NCBI RefSeq assembly: GCF_003955665.1
Contig: NZ_RXHU01000082.1
Location: 62,001-126,000 of the forward strand
DNA: 64,000 bases
Reading direction: 5' to 3'
Source of the DNA: Paenibacillus whitsoniae
GTDB lineage: Bacteria > Bacillota > Bacilli > Paenibacillales > NBRC-103111
The notes beneath the pieces were generated by a model. That model did not search any database, had not been told where the DNA came from, and worked only from the letters and a program-made list of their open reading frames with translations. How positions within the stretch are numbered: position 1 is the stretch's first letter; each line of letters starts with the position of its first letter. The translations under genes were made by a program, and so were the position numbers. Below are positions 1 to 8,501 of the stretch, piece by piece.

Positions 1-20
1 CCGCACTCCCACTCCTAATC

Positions 21-214
21 AACGGGAATTTCTCTAGCTCATTTCGCACAAATTCGGCAGTTCGCAGCAATAAACTGGAAATTACTAACGTCCATTTTGG
101 CGTTTTAGAGCGTTTTAGCTACTTTGCGGCCTAGAATCGTGAATAGCATGAAGAAATTCCAGTTCATGCGCTTCCTAACTAAAACGACACAAACGAACTG
201 GAGTAGTTCCCGTT
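21..214. repeat. Intergenic element bounded by an inverted repeat
   Basis: The first 362 bases hold no convincing gene. Within them AACGGGAA at 21-28 is matched by its inverse TTCCCGTT at 207-214, and an inner pair (AACTGGAAATT at 73-83, AAATTCCAGTT at 154-164) is nearly complementary, so the stretch could fold into a long interrupted hairpin. This resembles the imperfect palindromic intergenic repeats common in Bacillales genomes; that link is inference. No ORF or target duplication was seen that would make it an insertion sequence. Confidence 0.35.
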
Positions 215-362
215 CGCTGGGGTGTTACAGGTGATTGGGAGAAGCCCGCCTCCCGACTTTTACAACTTATTCAATCAAAAGCGGAAACCGAAGCTCTTCC
301 GATGCCCTGTATCGATTTTACAAACTTACGCCTCCGGCGCAGGTAAAATCCTGATCCGTCGT

Positions 363-1589
363 CTAATCCTTATACGGATCAAATTCATCCGCACCGGCCA
401 TGCACACGCCGATCGGCCGCAAAACATGCAGCACGTCGATCGTCTCGGCGTGCGCATCCAACACCTGCTGGAGCTTCCGGTACACGAACGGACTTTCGTC
501 CGTTCCCGCGCCGCGAAGCTCCACGCCGAACTCCCGCACCGCGCGCATCATCTGCGCGTCGCTGATTTGCCCACCCGCGCGCGTGCGGGTGCGCCAGTTC
601 ATTTTCCCCGCAGCCTGCGTGCGGCTCATGATGCGGCCTGCGCCGTGGACCGTGCTGTAGAACGCGTCGCGGTTCTCCGCGGTGTCCTTGCCGCGCACGA
701 TGACCGAGATATCGCCCATGCTGCCGCCGATAAAACCGAGCTGCCCCGGCGCGGACGGCGTCGCGCCCTTGCGCACAACGATCACATCGCGGCCGTCATG
801 CGTCTCACGCCACGCGTAGTTGTGGTGGTTGTGCACCGCAAAGTCAGCTTCCGCCCCCACCAAATCCAACACCTGCTGGATGACGTAGTCCCTCCCCGCG
901 TAAGCATATTGCCCGGCCAGCCTCATCGCACGGTAGTACATATCGCCGAGCTCGCTGCTCAGATCGAGCAGCACCGGCGGCTGATCCATGCTCTCGCCGG
1001 GTGCGTTCGCCAGGAACTCACGGCCTGCCGCCAGATTCAGGAAGCCGCTGGCCGTCTTATGCCCGAACCCCCGGCTTCCAAAATGGTTGCTGATCCACAA
1101 CCGGCCCGTCGCCTCTTCTTCGAACAGGTCGACGAAATGGTTGCCGCTGCCGACCGTGCCGAGCTGATTGCGGGCCAACGCCTTCAGTTTGTCGTGTTCC
1201 TGCCGACCCACAGCGAGGTACACCGCCCAGTCCGGATCATCGAACAGCGCATGATCCACCTGCTCGCTGTTTGAACGGCCGACGCCGAAGGAAACCTTTT
1301 TCGCGAGCTTGTTCATGATCTTCGTCAGACGCGGCTTCATGTCCGCCGCCATCAGATTCGTGCGCACCGCCTTGTTGCCGCACCCGATATCGTAGCCGAC
1401 GCCGGACGGCGAGATTTGCCCTTCATAAGCCATCACGCCGCCAATCGGCTGGCTGTAGCCTTTGTGGTGATCGGCCATGAGCAGCGCCTGCACGACATTA
1501 CCGTGAGCAGCACAGGTGATAGCCTGCGTCACTGCACCCGGATCCGGCTTTCCCCAGACACGGACGCCATCTATATTTTGGTAAGCCAT
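363..1589 (-). CDS. rtcB: RtcB-family RNA ligase
   Basis: RtcB joins RNA ends carrying 2',3'-cyclic phosphate or 3'-phosphate to 5'-OH ends with GTP and Mn2+, and acts in the cytosol in RNA repair. The 408-residue protein has the family length. Visible motifs are HGN near residue 29, the metal-binding stretch SGVGYDIGCGN (about 62-72) with its conserved Asp and Cys, GSGNHFVDL in the middle, and HGAGR near residue 317, which carries the histidine that is guanylylated. The ATG follows AAGGAG at normal spacing. It is not next to an archease or rtcA gene; the adjacent upstream gene is a decayed NADAR gene. Family assignment is firm; the RNA substrate is unknown. Confidence 0.93.
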   Translation of the reverse strand: MAYQNIDGVRVWGKPDPGAVTQAITCAAHGNVVQALLMADHHKGYSQPIGGVMAYEGQISPSGVGYDIGCGNKAVRTNLMAADMKPRLTKIMNKLAKKVSFGVGRSNSEQVDHALFDDPDWAVYLAVGRQEHDKLKALARNQLGTVGSGNHFVDLFEEEATGRLWISNHFGSRGFGHKTASGFLNLAAGREFLANAPGESMDQPPVLLDLSSELGDMYYRAMRLAGQYAYAGRDYVIQQVLDLVGAEADFAVHNHHNYAWRETHDGRDVIVVRKGATPSAPGQLGFIGGSMGDISVIVRGKDTAENRDAFYSTVHGAGRIMSRTQAAGKMNWRTRTRAGGQISDAQMMRAVREFGVELRGAGTDESPFVYRKLQQVLDAHAETIDVLHVLRPIGVCMAGADEFDPYKD

Positions 1590-1605
1590 TTATATAACAC
1601 TCCTT

Positions 1606-1957
1606 GTGGATAACTTTATTCTTGAACTAGTTGTCGCTGCGCTTCCTGCGACCCGCATTCTTGTATCTAATCTCTGTGGTGAAAGTATGGCGACGGGCTT
1701 ACTCTTCAGTTGTAAAACACGCCCCATCCGTGCAGCCTCCATAGCCGTCGGAGCTAGTCCCTGCGCCTCTTCATGCACCGTCCCCATAAATTTCATCGCC
1801 TGAAAATGATGCTCCGTCCTCGGCCACACCCGGCCATCCAATATCCGTCTGGTTTATTCGTCTCCTAGAACCAGATCACCTTGAGCTCTGACTTGCTTTG
1901 GAACAGCCCCTGTTTATAGGCTTGCAATTGTTTTTCAATGTTATCGTCCATGTGCAT
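1606..1957 (-). pseudogene. Degraded NADAR (YbiA-like) gene
   Basis: Two pieces of one protein lie in different frames. From an ATG at 1957 the reading is MHMDDNIEKQLQ...KVIWF, then an in-frame TAG (1865-1867), then ETNKPDGYW. The frame then changes and continues with LDGRVWPRTEHHFQAMKFMG, APTAMEAARMGR. This order (WF.ETNKP.GYW, then DG..WP.TEHHFQAMKF, then A.T..EAARMGR) is typical of NADAR proteins, which hydrolyse riboflavin intermediates or ADP-ribose-linked substrates. The segment between GYW and LDG is shortened, and after MGR the expected C-terminal part is not recognisable. I call it inactive: stop codon, frameshift and loss of the C-terminal end. Confidence 0.75.
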
Positions 1958-2149
1958 CCCCACGCTCTCCCTGTTAAACTACTCAAATCTTACCACACCC
2001 CTCCCCCTAATTCTTGGTAAAAAAGGAGTTGATTCATCTTTCGGCAATCCCCTGCCAACGGTCGGTACCTATGCAAAAAAGCCTGCCGCCCTCACAGCGG
2101 CAAGCCTCTTCATCTCCGGCACAGCCTTATCTCGACACTTCTGCCTACA

Positions 2150-3481
2150 TCAAAGCCCCTCATCCCGCTCCCCACGAACCGCCTTCTTCAGTTTCACATT
2201 CCCCAACGTCGCCCCGGCCGCAAGCGGATGCAGCTTCGATTTGGAAACGCCGATCTGCTGTGACGAGTAAATGCCCGTGTGCCCCGAAAATAAATAACTG
2301 ACCACGCACGCCAGGAACATATAAATCATGCTTTCTGAACCGAACAGCTCAATCCCCATGACAAAACAGGCCAAAGGCGTATTCGTCGCCCCGCTGAACA
2401 CCGCGATAAAGCCCAGCCCTGCGAGAAACGGCGCGGAGAGATGCAGCAGACCGGCCAGTGAATGGCCGAGTGCAGCACCGATCGCAAACAGCGGCGTCAC
2501 CTCGCCGCCCTGATAGCCGGCACCGAGCGTCAACGCGGTGAACAGCGTTTTCCACAGGAAGGCAAGCGGTGCAACCGCCCCGTCAAAGGAGCTTTGAATG
2601 AGCGGAATCCCAAGCCCCAAATAATCGCGCGTCTGAAAAACAAACACGAGTGCGATCACCACCAAACCGCCGACAAAGCTGCGCAGCATCGGATTCGTCA
2701 GGAGCTTGGCGTACAGCTTTTTCAGCCCATGCGTCAGTTCACTAAACAGCAGAGCAGCCAGCCCGAACAACACGGAAGCGATCGCCACCTTCAGCACGAC
2801 TGCCCAAGACATATCCGGTGCAGCGCCCATCTCATAATGAAGATGGTGAATCCCCCACCCGATCGTCACCAGATTGCCCACAACACTCGCGATAAAACAA
2901 GGTAAAATCGCCCGGTAGCTGACCAACCCCACAGCAACAACTTCCAGCGCAAAAATCGTCCCCGCCAACGGCGTCCCGAACACGGAGCCGAAGCCGCTGC
3001 TGATGCCGCACATCAGCAAAATTTGCCGATCGATGCCGTCTACTTTCAGCGCGCGGCCAACCGCTTCGGACAAGCTCCCGCCCATTTGTACCGCCGTTCC
3101 TTCCCGGCCGGCGGAGCCTCCGAACAGATGCGTCAGGAGCGTACCGAGCAGTACAAGCGGCGCCATCCGAAGAGGCACACGTTCCTGTCCGCCCTGAATC
3201 TGCTCCAGAATCAGATTGTTGCCCTTGCCCGCGTTCCGCCCGATGCGCACATACAGATAGGCCATCAGCGCTCCGCCCAACGGCAGCAAATACAGCAGCC
3301 ATGGATGCGCCATACGGCTCTCGGTGACATCATCCAGACTTGCCAAAAACAGCGCAGACGCCGAACCTGATAAAATGCCGACAACGCCGGCGTACAACAA
3401 CCACTTCAACATCGCACCCAGCAGGGCGACGTGCATCACGCTTTCCCCATAGCGGTATGCCCTTTCTTGCCACTTCTTCAA
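2150..3481 (-). CDS. CLC-type fluoride/proton antiporter
   Basis: This 443-residue membrane protein belongs to the CLC channel/antiporter family. It shows the anion-path motifs in order: GNNLILEQIQGG, GREGTAVQMGGS, CGISSGFGSVFGTPLAGTIFALE and GGEVTPLFAIGAALGHSLAG, with about ten hydrophobic helices. GREGT in place of GREGP and the GGEVTPLF motif fit the CLC-F branch, which exports fluoride in exchange for protons. The fluoride riboswitch just upstream on the same strand supports this role strongly. Translation probably starts at a TTG (3481) behind GGGAGATGGG; the reading frame upstream gives no better ATG. Single-gene transcription unit. Confidence 0.9.
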   Translation of the reverse strand: MKKWQERAYRYGESVMHVALLGAMLKWLLYAGVVGILSGSASALFLASLDDVTESRMAHPWLLYLLPLGGALMAYLYVRIGRNAGKGNNLILEQIQGGQERVPLRMAPLVLLGTLLTHLFGGSAGREGTAVQMGGSLSEAVGRALKVDGIDRQILLMCGISSGFGSVFGTPLAGTIFALEVVAVGLVSYRAILPCFIASVVGNLVTIGWGIHHLHYEMGAAPDMSWAVVLKVAIASVLFGLAALLFSELTHGLKKLYAKLLTNPMLRSFVGGLVVIALVFVFQTRDYLGLGIPLIQSSFDGAVAPLAFLWKTLFTALTLGAGYQGGEVTPLFAIGAALGHSLAGLLHLSAPFLAGLGFIAVFSGATNTPLACFVMGIELFGSESMIYMFLACVVSYLFSGHTGIYSSQQIGVSKSKLHPLAAGATLGNVKLKKAVRGERDEGL

Positions 3482-3513
3482 TTCAAACCCATCTCCCGTC
3501 CTAACAAATTGCC

Positions 3514-3600
3514 GATAAAAAATAGACTCCTACCAGGATAGTATGATCGCTGGTAGGAGTCATTAGCCCGAAGGCGGTTATGGCGAACTCCATCGCCGTA
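3514..3600 (-). promoter_or_regulatory. Fluoride riboswitch (crcB motif) with intrinsic terminator
   Basis: On the minus strand the leader reads GGCGATGGAGTTCGCC, then ATAACCGCC, then GGGCTAATGACTCCTACC, which are the conserved aptamer blocks of the fluoride riboswitch. The last block GACTCCTACCAG (3550-3561) is also the 5' arm of a 12-bp perfect hairpin with CTGGTAGGAGTC (3525-3536), followed by TATTTTTTA. The same bases therefore serve aptamer or terminator, the expected on-switch layout: fluoride stabilises the aptamer and lets transcription continue into the CLC antiporter gene, whose start is 33 bases further on. Confidence 0.93.
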
Positions 3601-3656
3601 TTTACATTACAGTCATTTTATACCATGCCTGACGGCCAAGTCAATAACCCGCCCGC

Positions 3657-4547
3657 TTACTTGTCCGCGAGCCGCAGCCTGCCGCCCTGTTCCGCTACAG
3701 GCAGGAACAACGGCCGCTCATTCGGCGTCCGGTTCGGTGAATGAATTGTGAGCATGAGCCTACCGTCGAACGTGCGGAAAAGCATCCCATGCCCGCCGTC
3801 CGCCTGAAACAGCGCCTCCGGTTCGTGTACCCACGGACCCTCGATGTGTCCGCTGGCGGACACTGCAAAACCGAGCGCGTAGCGATTCTCATGGAAGCTC
3901 GCCCAAAGCAAGAGCAGCGTGCCGTCCTCGGCCCGGTGCAAAAAAGCGCCGTCGGTCACGAACACGTCACCAGCGTCAGTCGACTTGGCGTCGAGCCGGG
4001 TGACCCACGGCGCTTCCGACGCACGGAACAGCACGACCGGCTCGCCGACAGCTTCCCGCAGGTCCGCGCTCAGCCGCACGGCGCAGATTTCGCCGTCGAG
4101 TACTTGCGTCCACTCGTGGCAGAACACCATCCACGGCTGCCCAGCCTCGTCGACATACAGCGTGCCGTCCAGGCACGGCCAATCCACCGGCGTGACCGGC
4201 CCGTCGCTGTGCAGCTGGAACGGGCCGGTTAAGCTATCGGCCGCCAGCACGGCTGTGCCGAGCAACTTGTTGCTGCGCCGCCGGAACGTCGCGAACATGT
4301 AATACCGGCCGCCGTACGGATAAACCTCCGGCGCCCAAAAATTCTCCTCCGAGAAGAAGTCCTCACCGGGACGAAACACCGGAAAAGGCCCTTCCCAACG
4401 CTCGAGATCTGTTCCGACATAGACGTCGAAGCCAGTGCCCTTGCCCCAAATGTTCGCGTCGGTGCTGCCGAATAAGTAGTACTTTCCCTCCTCTGGCATG
4501 GGTACTACGTAAGGATCCCGAATCTGTACTTCGCTGTTGGTTTTCAT
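3657..4547 (-). CDS. Glycoside hydrolase family 43-like protein
   Basis: A 296-residue protein without signal peptide, so probably cytosolic. RDPYVVP near the N-terminus (Asp of the general base position), EENFWAPEVYPYGGRYYMFAT, and DGTLYVDEAGQPWMVFCHEW fit the five-bladed propeller of GH43 and related arabinanase or xylosidase families, which remove arabinose or xylose units from oligosaccharides. I chose the ATG at 4547 because an upstream ATG at 4583 would overlap the preceding gene more and has no ribosome site. It follows the MGH1-like gene by 16 bases and so is probably co-transcribed; together they look like the intracellular end of the sugar import locus. Substrate unknown. Confidence 0.85.
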   Translation of the reverse strand: MKTNSEVQIRDPYVVPMPEEGKYYLFGSTDANIWGKGTGFDVYVGTDLERWEGPFPVFRPGEDFFSEENFWAPEVYPYGGRYYMFATFRRRSNKLLGTAVLAADSLTGPFQLHSDGPVTPVDWPCLDGTLYVDEAGQPWMVFCHEWTQVLDGEICAVRLSADLREAVGEPVVLFRASEAPWVTRLDAKSTDAGDVFVTDGAFLHRAEDGTLLLLWASFHENRYALGFAVSASGHIEGPWVHEPEALFQADGGHGMLFRTFDGRLMLTIHSPNRTPNERPLFLPVAEQGGRLRLADK

Positions 4548-4563
4548 ATGCTGCTCGCCCCCA

Positions 4564-6399
4564 TCAATATGTCGGATAAACAACGCCTATATCCCGCTTG
4601 CTCACAAAGATGCCGTTCTCGAATGCCAGCCATTCATTGCCCTTCACCGTCACCGGAATCTCTCTGCCTTCATACGAAACCGTTCCCGTGACAGGCACAC
4701 TCACCATGCCAATTACGCCCAGCAGCCCGCCCTTTCGGTCGGTCACGACGCGCAAGCCATACGGAAACCTCACCCACGTCTCCCCATTCCGGCAAATTTC
4801 CGAGCCTTCACGGGTGTTGAACAACTCGAACACCGCACCGTCCACATTCCTGCTGTACGCTGTCTCCTCCGCTACTTCCGTACCGTGATCCATCGCATAC
4901 GGCACAAGGCCGGTGAACCACAGAGAACCTTTTTCATCCGCCACAGGCAAAATGCCGCAAAGCCGCTCTACGTAATCCAGCACGCCTAGAATCGCAGGCG
5001 AGTACGCCTCCGTGTACCCTTCTTCACCAGTCCATGGGCAGAGTGTCTGCGAGAACCGCGTCATGCGGGACATAGCCGACAGCAGCGGCTGCATCACCCA
5101 CGTCAGCTCCACATACCGATGATGGTGCTCAAACGCATGCGCCGTCCGGATAATACTGAGGAAATTCGTCGGCCCCGCCCAGCTGTTATAGTTGGAGTTC
5201 GGGTTAAAACGCGGATCATCCATCGCGATCGACGGAAACGGATATTTCGTAAAAAACTTCCGCGTACACAGCAAATACCGCCGCAGCGCCTCGTCGAAGA
5301 ACGCTCTGTCCCCAACCTCACAAGCCAGCACGCGCAGCAGCACGTCCGACTGCACACGCACCAATTCCCCCTGCCGGTCCCGGTCATAAAAGAATGCGTC
5401 TTCCTCGTCGTAACAGTGCCGGAAAAGGCTGTCCAGCGTCTGTTCCGCCTTCGCGCGCCACGCTGAAGCCGACTCTTCGGGCTCGCCGAGCGCCTCCGCC
5501 ATCTTGGCCAAGATCAGCCGCTGGCAGTACACATGCGCCGTCATGTCCGGCGCAAGGAACGGCAGCACCGGCGAGTGCGGGTCCACGCGCTGCGGATCGC
5601 CGAGATGCGGCGTATCCGGCACGTGCCAGAACCTCGGAGATCCGTCGTGCCCCGTATCGAACGTGCAAAACGCCTCCACGCAGCCCGTGCCCCGCGTGTC
5701 GCGCCATTCCGCCAGCCAGCGGTCGAAGCCCGCCAGCGCGTCGTACATGCTCCGCAGGAACGCCTGCGGCTTGCCATGCAGGAGGTAGTACCCCCACGCG
5801 CTGCGCGCCAGCGGCGTGACCAGCTGGATCTGCCGGAACACCGGGCCGTGTTCCGTGATTTTGTACGGCAGCAGGCCGTCCTCCCGCTGCAGCTTGGCGA
5901 AGCCGAGGTACGTGTTCGCCGCCACCGACGGCACGAACCGCGCGAGCAGCTCGCTGTTGATTGTGCCTGTGCTCTCTAGCCAGCAGCCGCGGTAGACGCC
6001 GCCTTCCTGCAGGATCGGCCCCAGATCCAGCGTCGGCACGATGCAGTCCAGCAGCCTGCGCCGCGCGGCATCGTGCACCTGCTCCAGCCGACCCGAGGAC
6101 GCCGCAAAGCGAACGCCGGAGCGCTCCCACTCCGCCAAAACCTCGGCGTCCGAGGGCTTGCCTGCCGCCGACGCCGCCTCCGAGCATCCCAGCTCGCCCG
6201 GACCAACCGCGTTCCCCGGATCAGCCGATACTCCAGCTACGCTATGTCCAAGCACGCCACTCGGCTCCACCGACACTTCCACGATTTCCTGCCGGTCTGC
6301 ACACGCTGTCTCTACAACACCACACGGCGCATCCTGCCACACGTTCCCGCTCGATGTTCTGCCACTCCGCAGCCGTTCCTTTAAAACTTCTATGCTCAT
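4564..6399 (-). CDS. MGH1-like (alpha/alpha)6-barrel glycoside hydrolase
   Basis: This 611-residue protein resembles the MGH1-like and GH63-like glycosidases with an (alpha/alpha)6 barrel: GVYRGCWLESTGTINSELL, DGLLPYKITEHGPVFRQIQ, CVEAFCTFDTGHDGSPRFW, NYNSWAGPTNFLSI and CPWTGEEGYTEAYSP line up as expected for the barrel helices and active-site loops. No signal peptide is visible, so it acts inside the cell on imported oligosaccharide. Residues about 20-85 are Ala/Gly/Val/Ser-rich, low in predicted structure and look like an insertion or poorly conserved extension, so the true start could be further in. It is separated from the ABC transporter genes by a 115-bp repeat array. Substrate unknown. 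Confidence 0.8.
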   Translation of the reverse strand: MSIEVLKERLRSGRTSSGNVWQDAPCGVVETACADRQEIVEVSVEPSGVLGHSVAGVSADPGNAVGPGELGCSEAASAAGKPSDAEVLAEWERSGVRFAASSGRLEQVHDAARRRLLDCIVPTLDLGPILQEGGVYRGCWLESTGTINSELLARFVPSVAANTYLGFAKLQREDGLLPYKITEHGPVFRQIQLVTPLARSAWGYYLLHGKPQAFLRSMYDALAGFDRWLAEWRDTRGTGCVEAFCTFDTGHDGSPRFWHVPDTPHLGDPQRVDPHSPVLPFLAPDMTAHVYCQRLILAKMAEALGEPEESASAWRAKAEQTLDSLFRHCYDEEDAFFYDRDRQGELVRVQSDVLLRVLACEVGDRAFFDEALRRYLLCTRKFFTKYPFPSIAMDDPRFNPNSNYNSWAGPTNFLSIIRTAHAFEHHHRYVELTWVMQPLLSAMSRMTRFSQTLCPWTGEEGYTEAYSPAILGVLDYVERLCGILPVADEKGSLWFTGLVPYAMDHGTEVAEETAYSRNVDGAVFELFNTREGSEICRNGETWVRFPYGLRVVTDRKGGLLGVIGMVSVPVTGTVSYEGREIPVTVKGNEWLAFENGIFVSKRDIGVVYPTY

Positions 6400-6437
6400 C
6401 CGTCTACCTCCCCCTTCACTATGCCGGCCAACAGGCT

Positions 6438-6757
6438 GCTAACTAGGCCTAGCCCCCGCTACTTCCGCCCAACACGCCAATTTCGGCGCGCTAAGAGGGG
6501 CTAAGCACCCTTAGAGCGACCTTTTCAGGCGGTTTGGCCACCATATCGCCTTGCTAACTAGGCCCAGACCCTGCTATTCTCGCCCAACACGCCAATTTCG
6601 GCGCATTAAGAGGGGCTGAGCACCCTTAGAGCGACCTTTTCAGGCGGTTTGGCCACCATATCGCCTTGCTAACTAGGGCTAGACCCTGCTATTCCTGCCC
6701 ATCATGCCAACTTCGGCGCATTAAGAGGGGCTGAGCACCCTTAGCGCGACCTTTCAG
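6438..6757. repeat. 115-bp tandem repeat, 2.8 copies
   Basis: Three copies start with GCTAACTAGG at 6438, 6553 and 6668. The first two are exactly 115 bases long, the third ends near 6757. Each contains CTAAGAGGGG ... CACCCTTAG, an imperfect hairpin, and GGCGGTTTGGCCACCATATCGCC. Copies differ by scattered substitutions, so the array is not very recent. It lies between the binding protein gene and the MGH1-like gene and contains no ORF. Confidence 0.9.
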
Positions 6758-7076
6758 TTGGCACACTCTCCGAACAGCCAAGTCGCCGCAGATCAATAAG
6801 AGTAGTGCATCACTCTTATTCCCTCTCTTCCGCCGGCTAGCCGCAAAATAAGCGCGGTAAACCGTGCCTATTTCGCCCCGCAGGCGGGTTTTTCCGCGTG
6901 TGCGGCGGCCATTAAGCGTGGTTTACCACTGCTATTTCCCCCACCGCGCGCCAACTCCCTAAAATACGAGTGGTTTCCCCCTCTTATTTCGCTCTGCAAC
7001 CGAACCACCTTACGCTGGACGCTGCACGCCCGGGCCGATGCTGTTCCCGCCTCCCCAACACGCCTCGCCAATGCTC
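6758..7076. other. Non-coding spacer with short hairpins
   Basis: No gene is supported here. The spacer holds further short, diverged hairpins of the same flavour: AATAAGAGTAGTGCATCACTCTTATT-type at about 6795-6820 (arms AATAAGAGT and ACTCTTATT), then AAAATAAGCGCGGTAAACCGTGCCTATTT near 6844-6873, and AAGCGTGGTTTACCACTGC near 6914-6932. Together with the 115-bp copies they make a 0.65-kb patch of repeat-derived DNA within the sugar locus. Confidence 0.5.
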
Positions 7077-7102
7077 AAAACGGGCTGCCGCCCGGCAGCC
7101 CG
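7077..7102 (-). terminator. Intrinsic terminator after the ABC operon
   Basis: A perfect 9-bp stem, CGGGCTGCC with GGCAGCCCG around a 4-base loop, is followed on the minus strand by TTTT. It sits 20 bases after the binding protein stop codon. Confidence 0.85.
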
Positions 7103-7121
7103 CTTCCTTTCACTACAACGC

Positions 7122-8465
7122 TTACTTATTATCGTTGAAAATCTTCACCGCACCGGTATAGAAGTCGCCCACGCCTTTTTTCACGTCTTTTTTACCGAAA
7201 GAGATCTCCTGGATCGTCGTATCGAGCAATTTGGAGTACTCCGTGAAGCCCGGCGGGTTGTACGTGAATTTGATGCTTTGGGTTTTGTTCGCCTCGGACA
7301 CGCGGTTCAGATAGTCGTAGATGATTTGCTCGACCGGGTTCGCGTCTTTCTTGAGCAGATCGCGCATCGCCGTCGTCACCGGCACACCGCGGTCGTTGCC
7401 GAGGATTTTGGCGGCATCCGGGTCGTTGATCCAGAAGCTCATGAGCTGCGCGACTTCTTTCGGATGTTTCGTTTTCGCGTAGCCGGACAAGCCCTGGCTG
7501 GATTCAAAGGCAACGGCGTTGCTGCCGTTCTCGCCTTTAGGCACTTGCAACAGCGTGAGCTGGTCTTTGATCAGGTTCTGGTGCGCCACCAGCTGATTGG
7601 AAGGAATGAGGCCCATCGCAACTTTGCCTGTGACGATCAGCGATTTGCTGGTGTCGCCCGGCGGGTTGGACACTTGCAGCTCCGGCGTCACCATGCCGCC
7701 GTTTTTGCGGAGGTCCGCCCAGTAGCCGAACCATTTCTCGGCGTCAGCTTGGTCGAAGCCTACGCTCTTTTTGTCCATATCGTAGACGACCTTACCGAGC
7801 TGGCCCATGAAAATGCCCATGCCGTCATTCGTGTAATCATACGTGCCGTAGTAGCCAGCGCCGAGCTTGTCGGAAATTTGCTTGGAGATGGAGGCGTAGT
7901 CCGCCCACGTCCACGTATCCTGCGGCAGCGGGATGCCCGCTTTTTTGAACATTTCCGTGTTCACGACGATCCCGCGTGCGTTGGCGCCTGCCGAGATGTG
8001 GTACAGCTTGTTTTTGAACGTGCCGTACGTAATCATCGATTTGTCCATGTCGCTCAGATTCAGCTCTTTGCCGACATACGGGCTCATATCGAGCAGTACG
8101 TCCTTGTTCACATAGTCGATCACGTTGCCGCCAAGAAAGAAGACGTCCGGAGCCGTGCCGGAAGCAATCATGGTATTCAACTTGTCAAAATACCCGGAGC
8201 TTGGCGCGAACTCACCGACAACTTTGATGTTTGGATTCTTTTTCTCGAAAACGCGCAGCGCTTCATTCGTCTTATCCGCCCTCTTCTGGTCGCCCCACCA
8301 CATGATGCGAAGCTCGACTGGTTCCTGCAATTTCGCCGCAGCTGTCGCTGCTGCCGTAGACGGTGCGGAAGAAGCACTGCCCTCTGTTGAACCGCCAGAG
8401 CTGCATCCAACCGCCATCGTCGTCAATACCGCTAATGAGGCTAACAAGCCCATTTTCTTCTTCAT
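7122..8465 (-). CDS. Sugar ABC transporter substrate-binding lipoprotein
   Basis: The 447-residue protein begins with MKKKMGLLASLAVLTTMAVGCSSGG: a short lipoprotein signal peptide ending in the lipobox AVGC. The mature part has the family-1 extracellular binding protein pattern (ELRIMWWGDQKRADKTNEALRVFEKKNPNIKV, SGTAPDVFFLGGN, ESSQGLSGYAKTKHPKEVAQLMSFW). It would capture an oligosaccharide outside the membrane and deliver it to the two permeases encoded just upstream. No ATPase gene is in the operon; CUT1 systems of this type usually share an MsmX-like ATPase encoded elsewhere. It is the last gene of the operon, followed by a terminator. Confidence 0.92.
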   Translation of the reverse strand: MKKKMGLLASLAVLTTMAVGCSSGGSTEGSASSAPSTAAATAAAKLQEPVELRIMWWGDQKRADKTNEALRVFEKKNPNIKVVGEFAPSSGYFDKLNTMIASGTAPDVFFLGGNVIDYVNKDVLLDMSPYVGKELNLSDMDKSMITYGTFKNKLYHISAGANARGIVVNTEMFKKAGIPLPQDTWTWADYASISKQISDKLGAGYYGTYDYTNDGMGIFMGQLGKVVYDMDKKSVGFDQADAEKWFGYWADLRKNGGMVTPELQVSNPPGDTSKSLIVTGKVAMGLIPSNQLVAHQNLIKDQLTLLQVPKGENGSNAVAFESSQGLSGYAKTKHPKEVAQLMSFWINDPDAAKILGNDRGVPVTTAMRDLLKKDANPVEQIIYDYLNRVSEANKTQSIKFTYNPPGFTEYSKLLDTTIQEISFGKKDVKKGVGDFYTGAVKIFNDNK

Positions 8466-8501
8466 ACCTTCATCCCCCTAGATCAAATATATAGCTTGGA
8501 G

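Noticed and set aside
222-1274. 350-codon plus-strand frame opposite rtcB
   Set aside because: Shadow of the GC-rich rtcB coding strand; Arg/His/Ala-rich translation without domain pattern.
5384-6187. 267-codon minus-strand frame inside the MGH1-like gene
   Set aside because: Out-of-frame with a well supported glycosidase, Gly/Ala/Arg-rich, no ribosome site.
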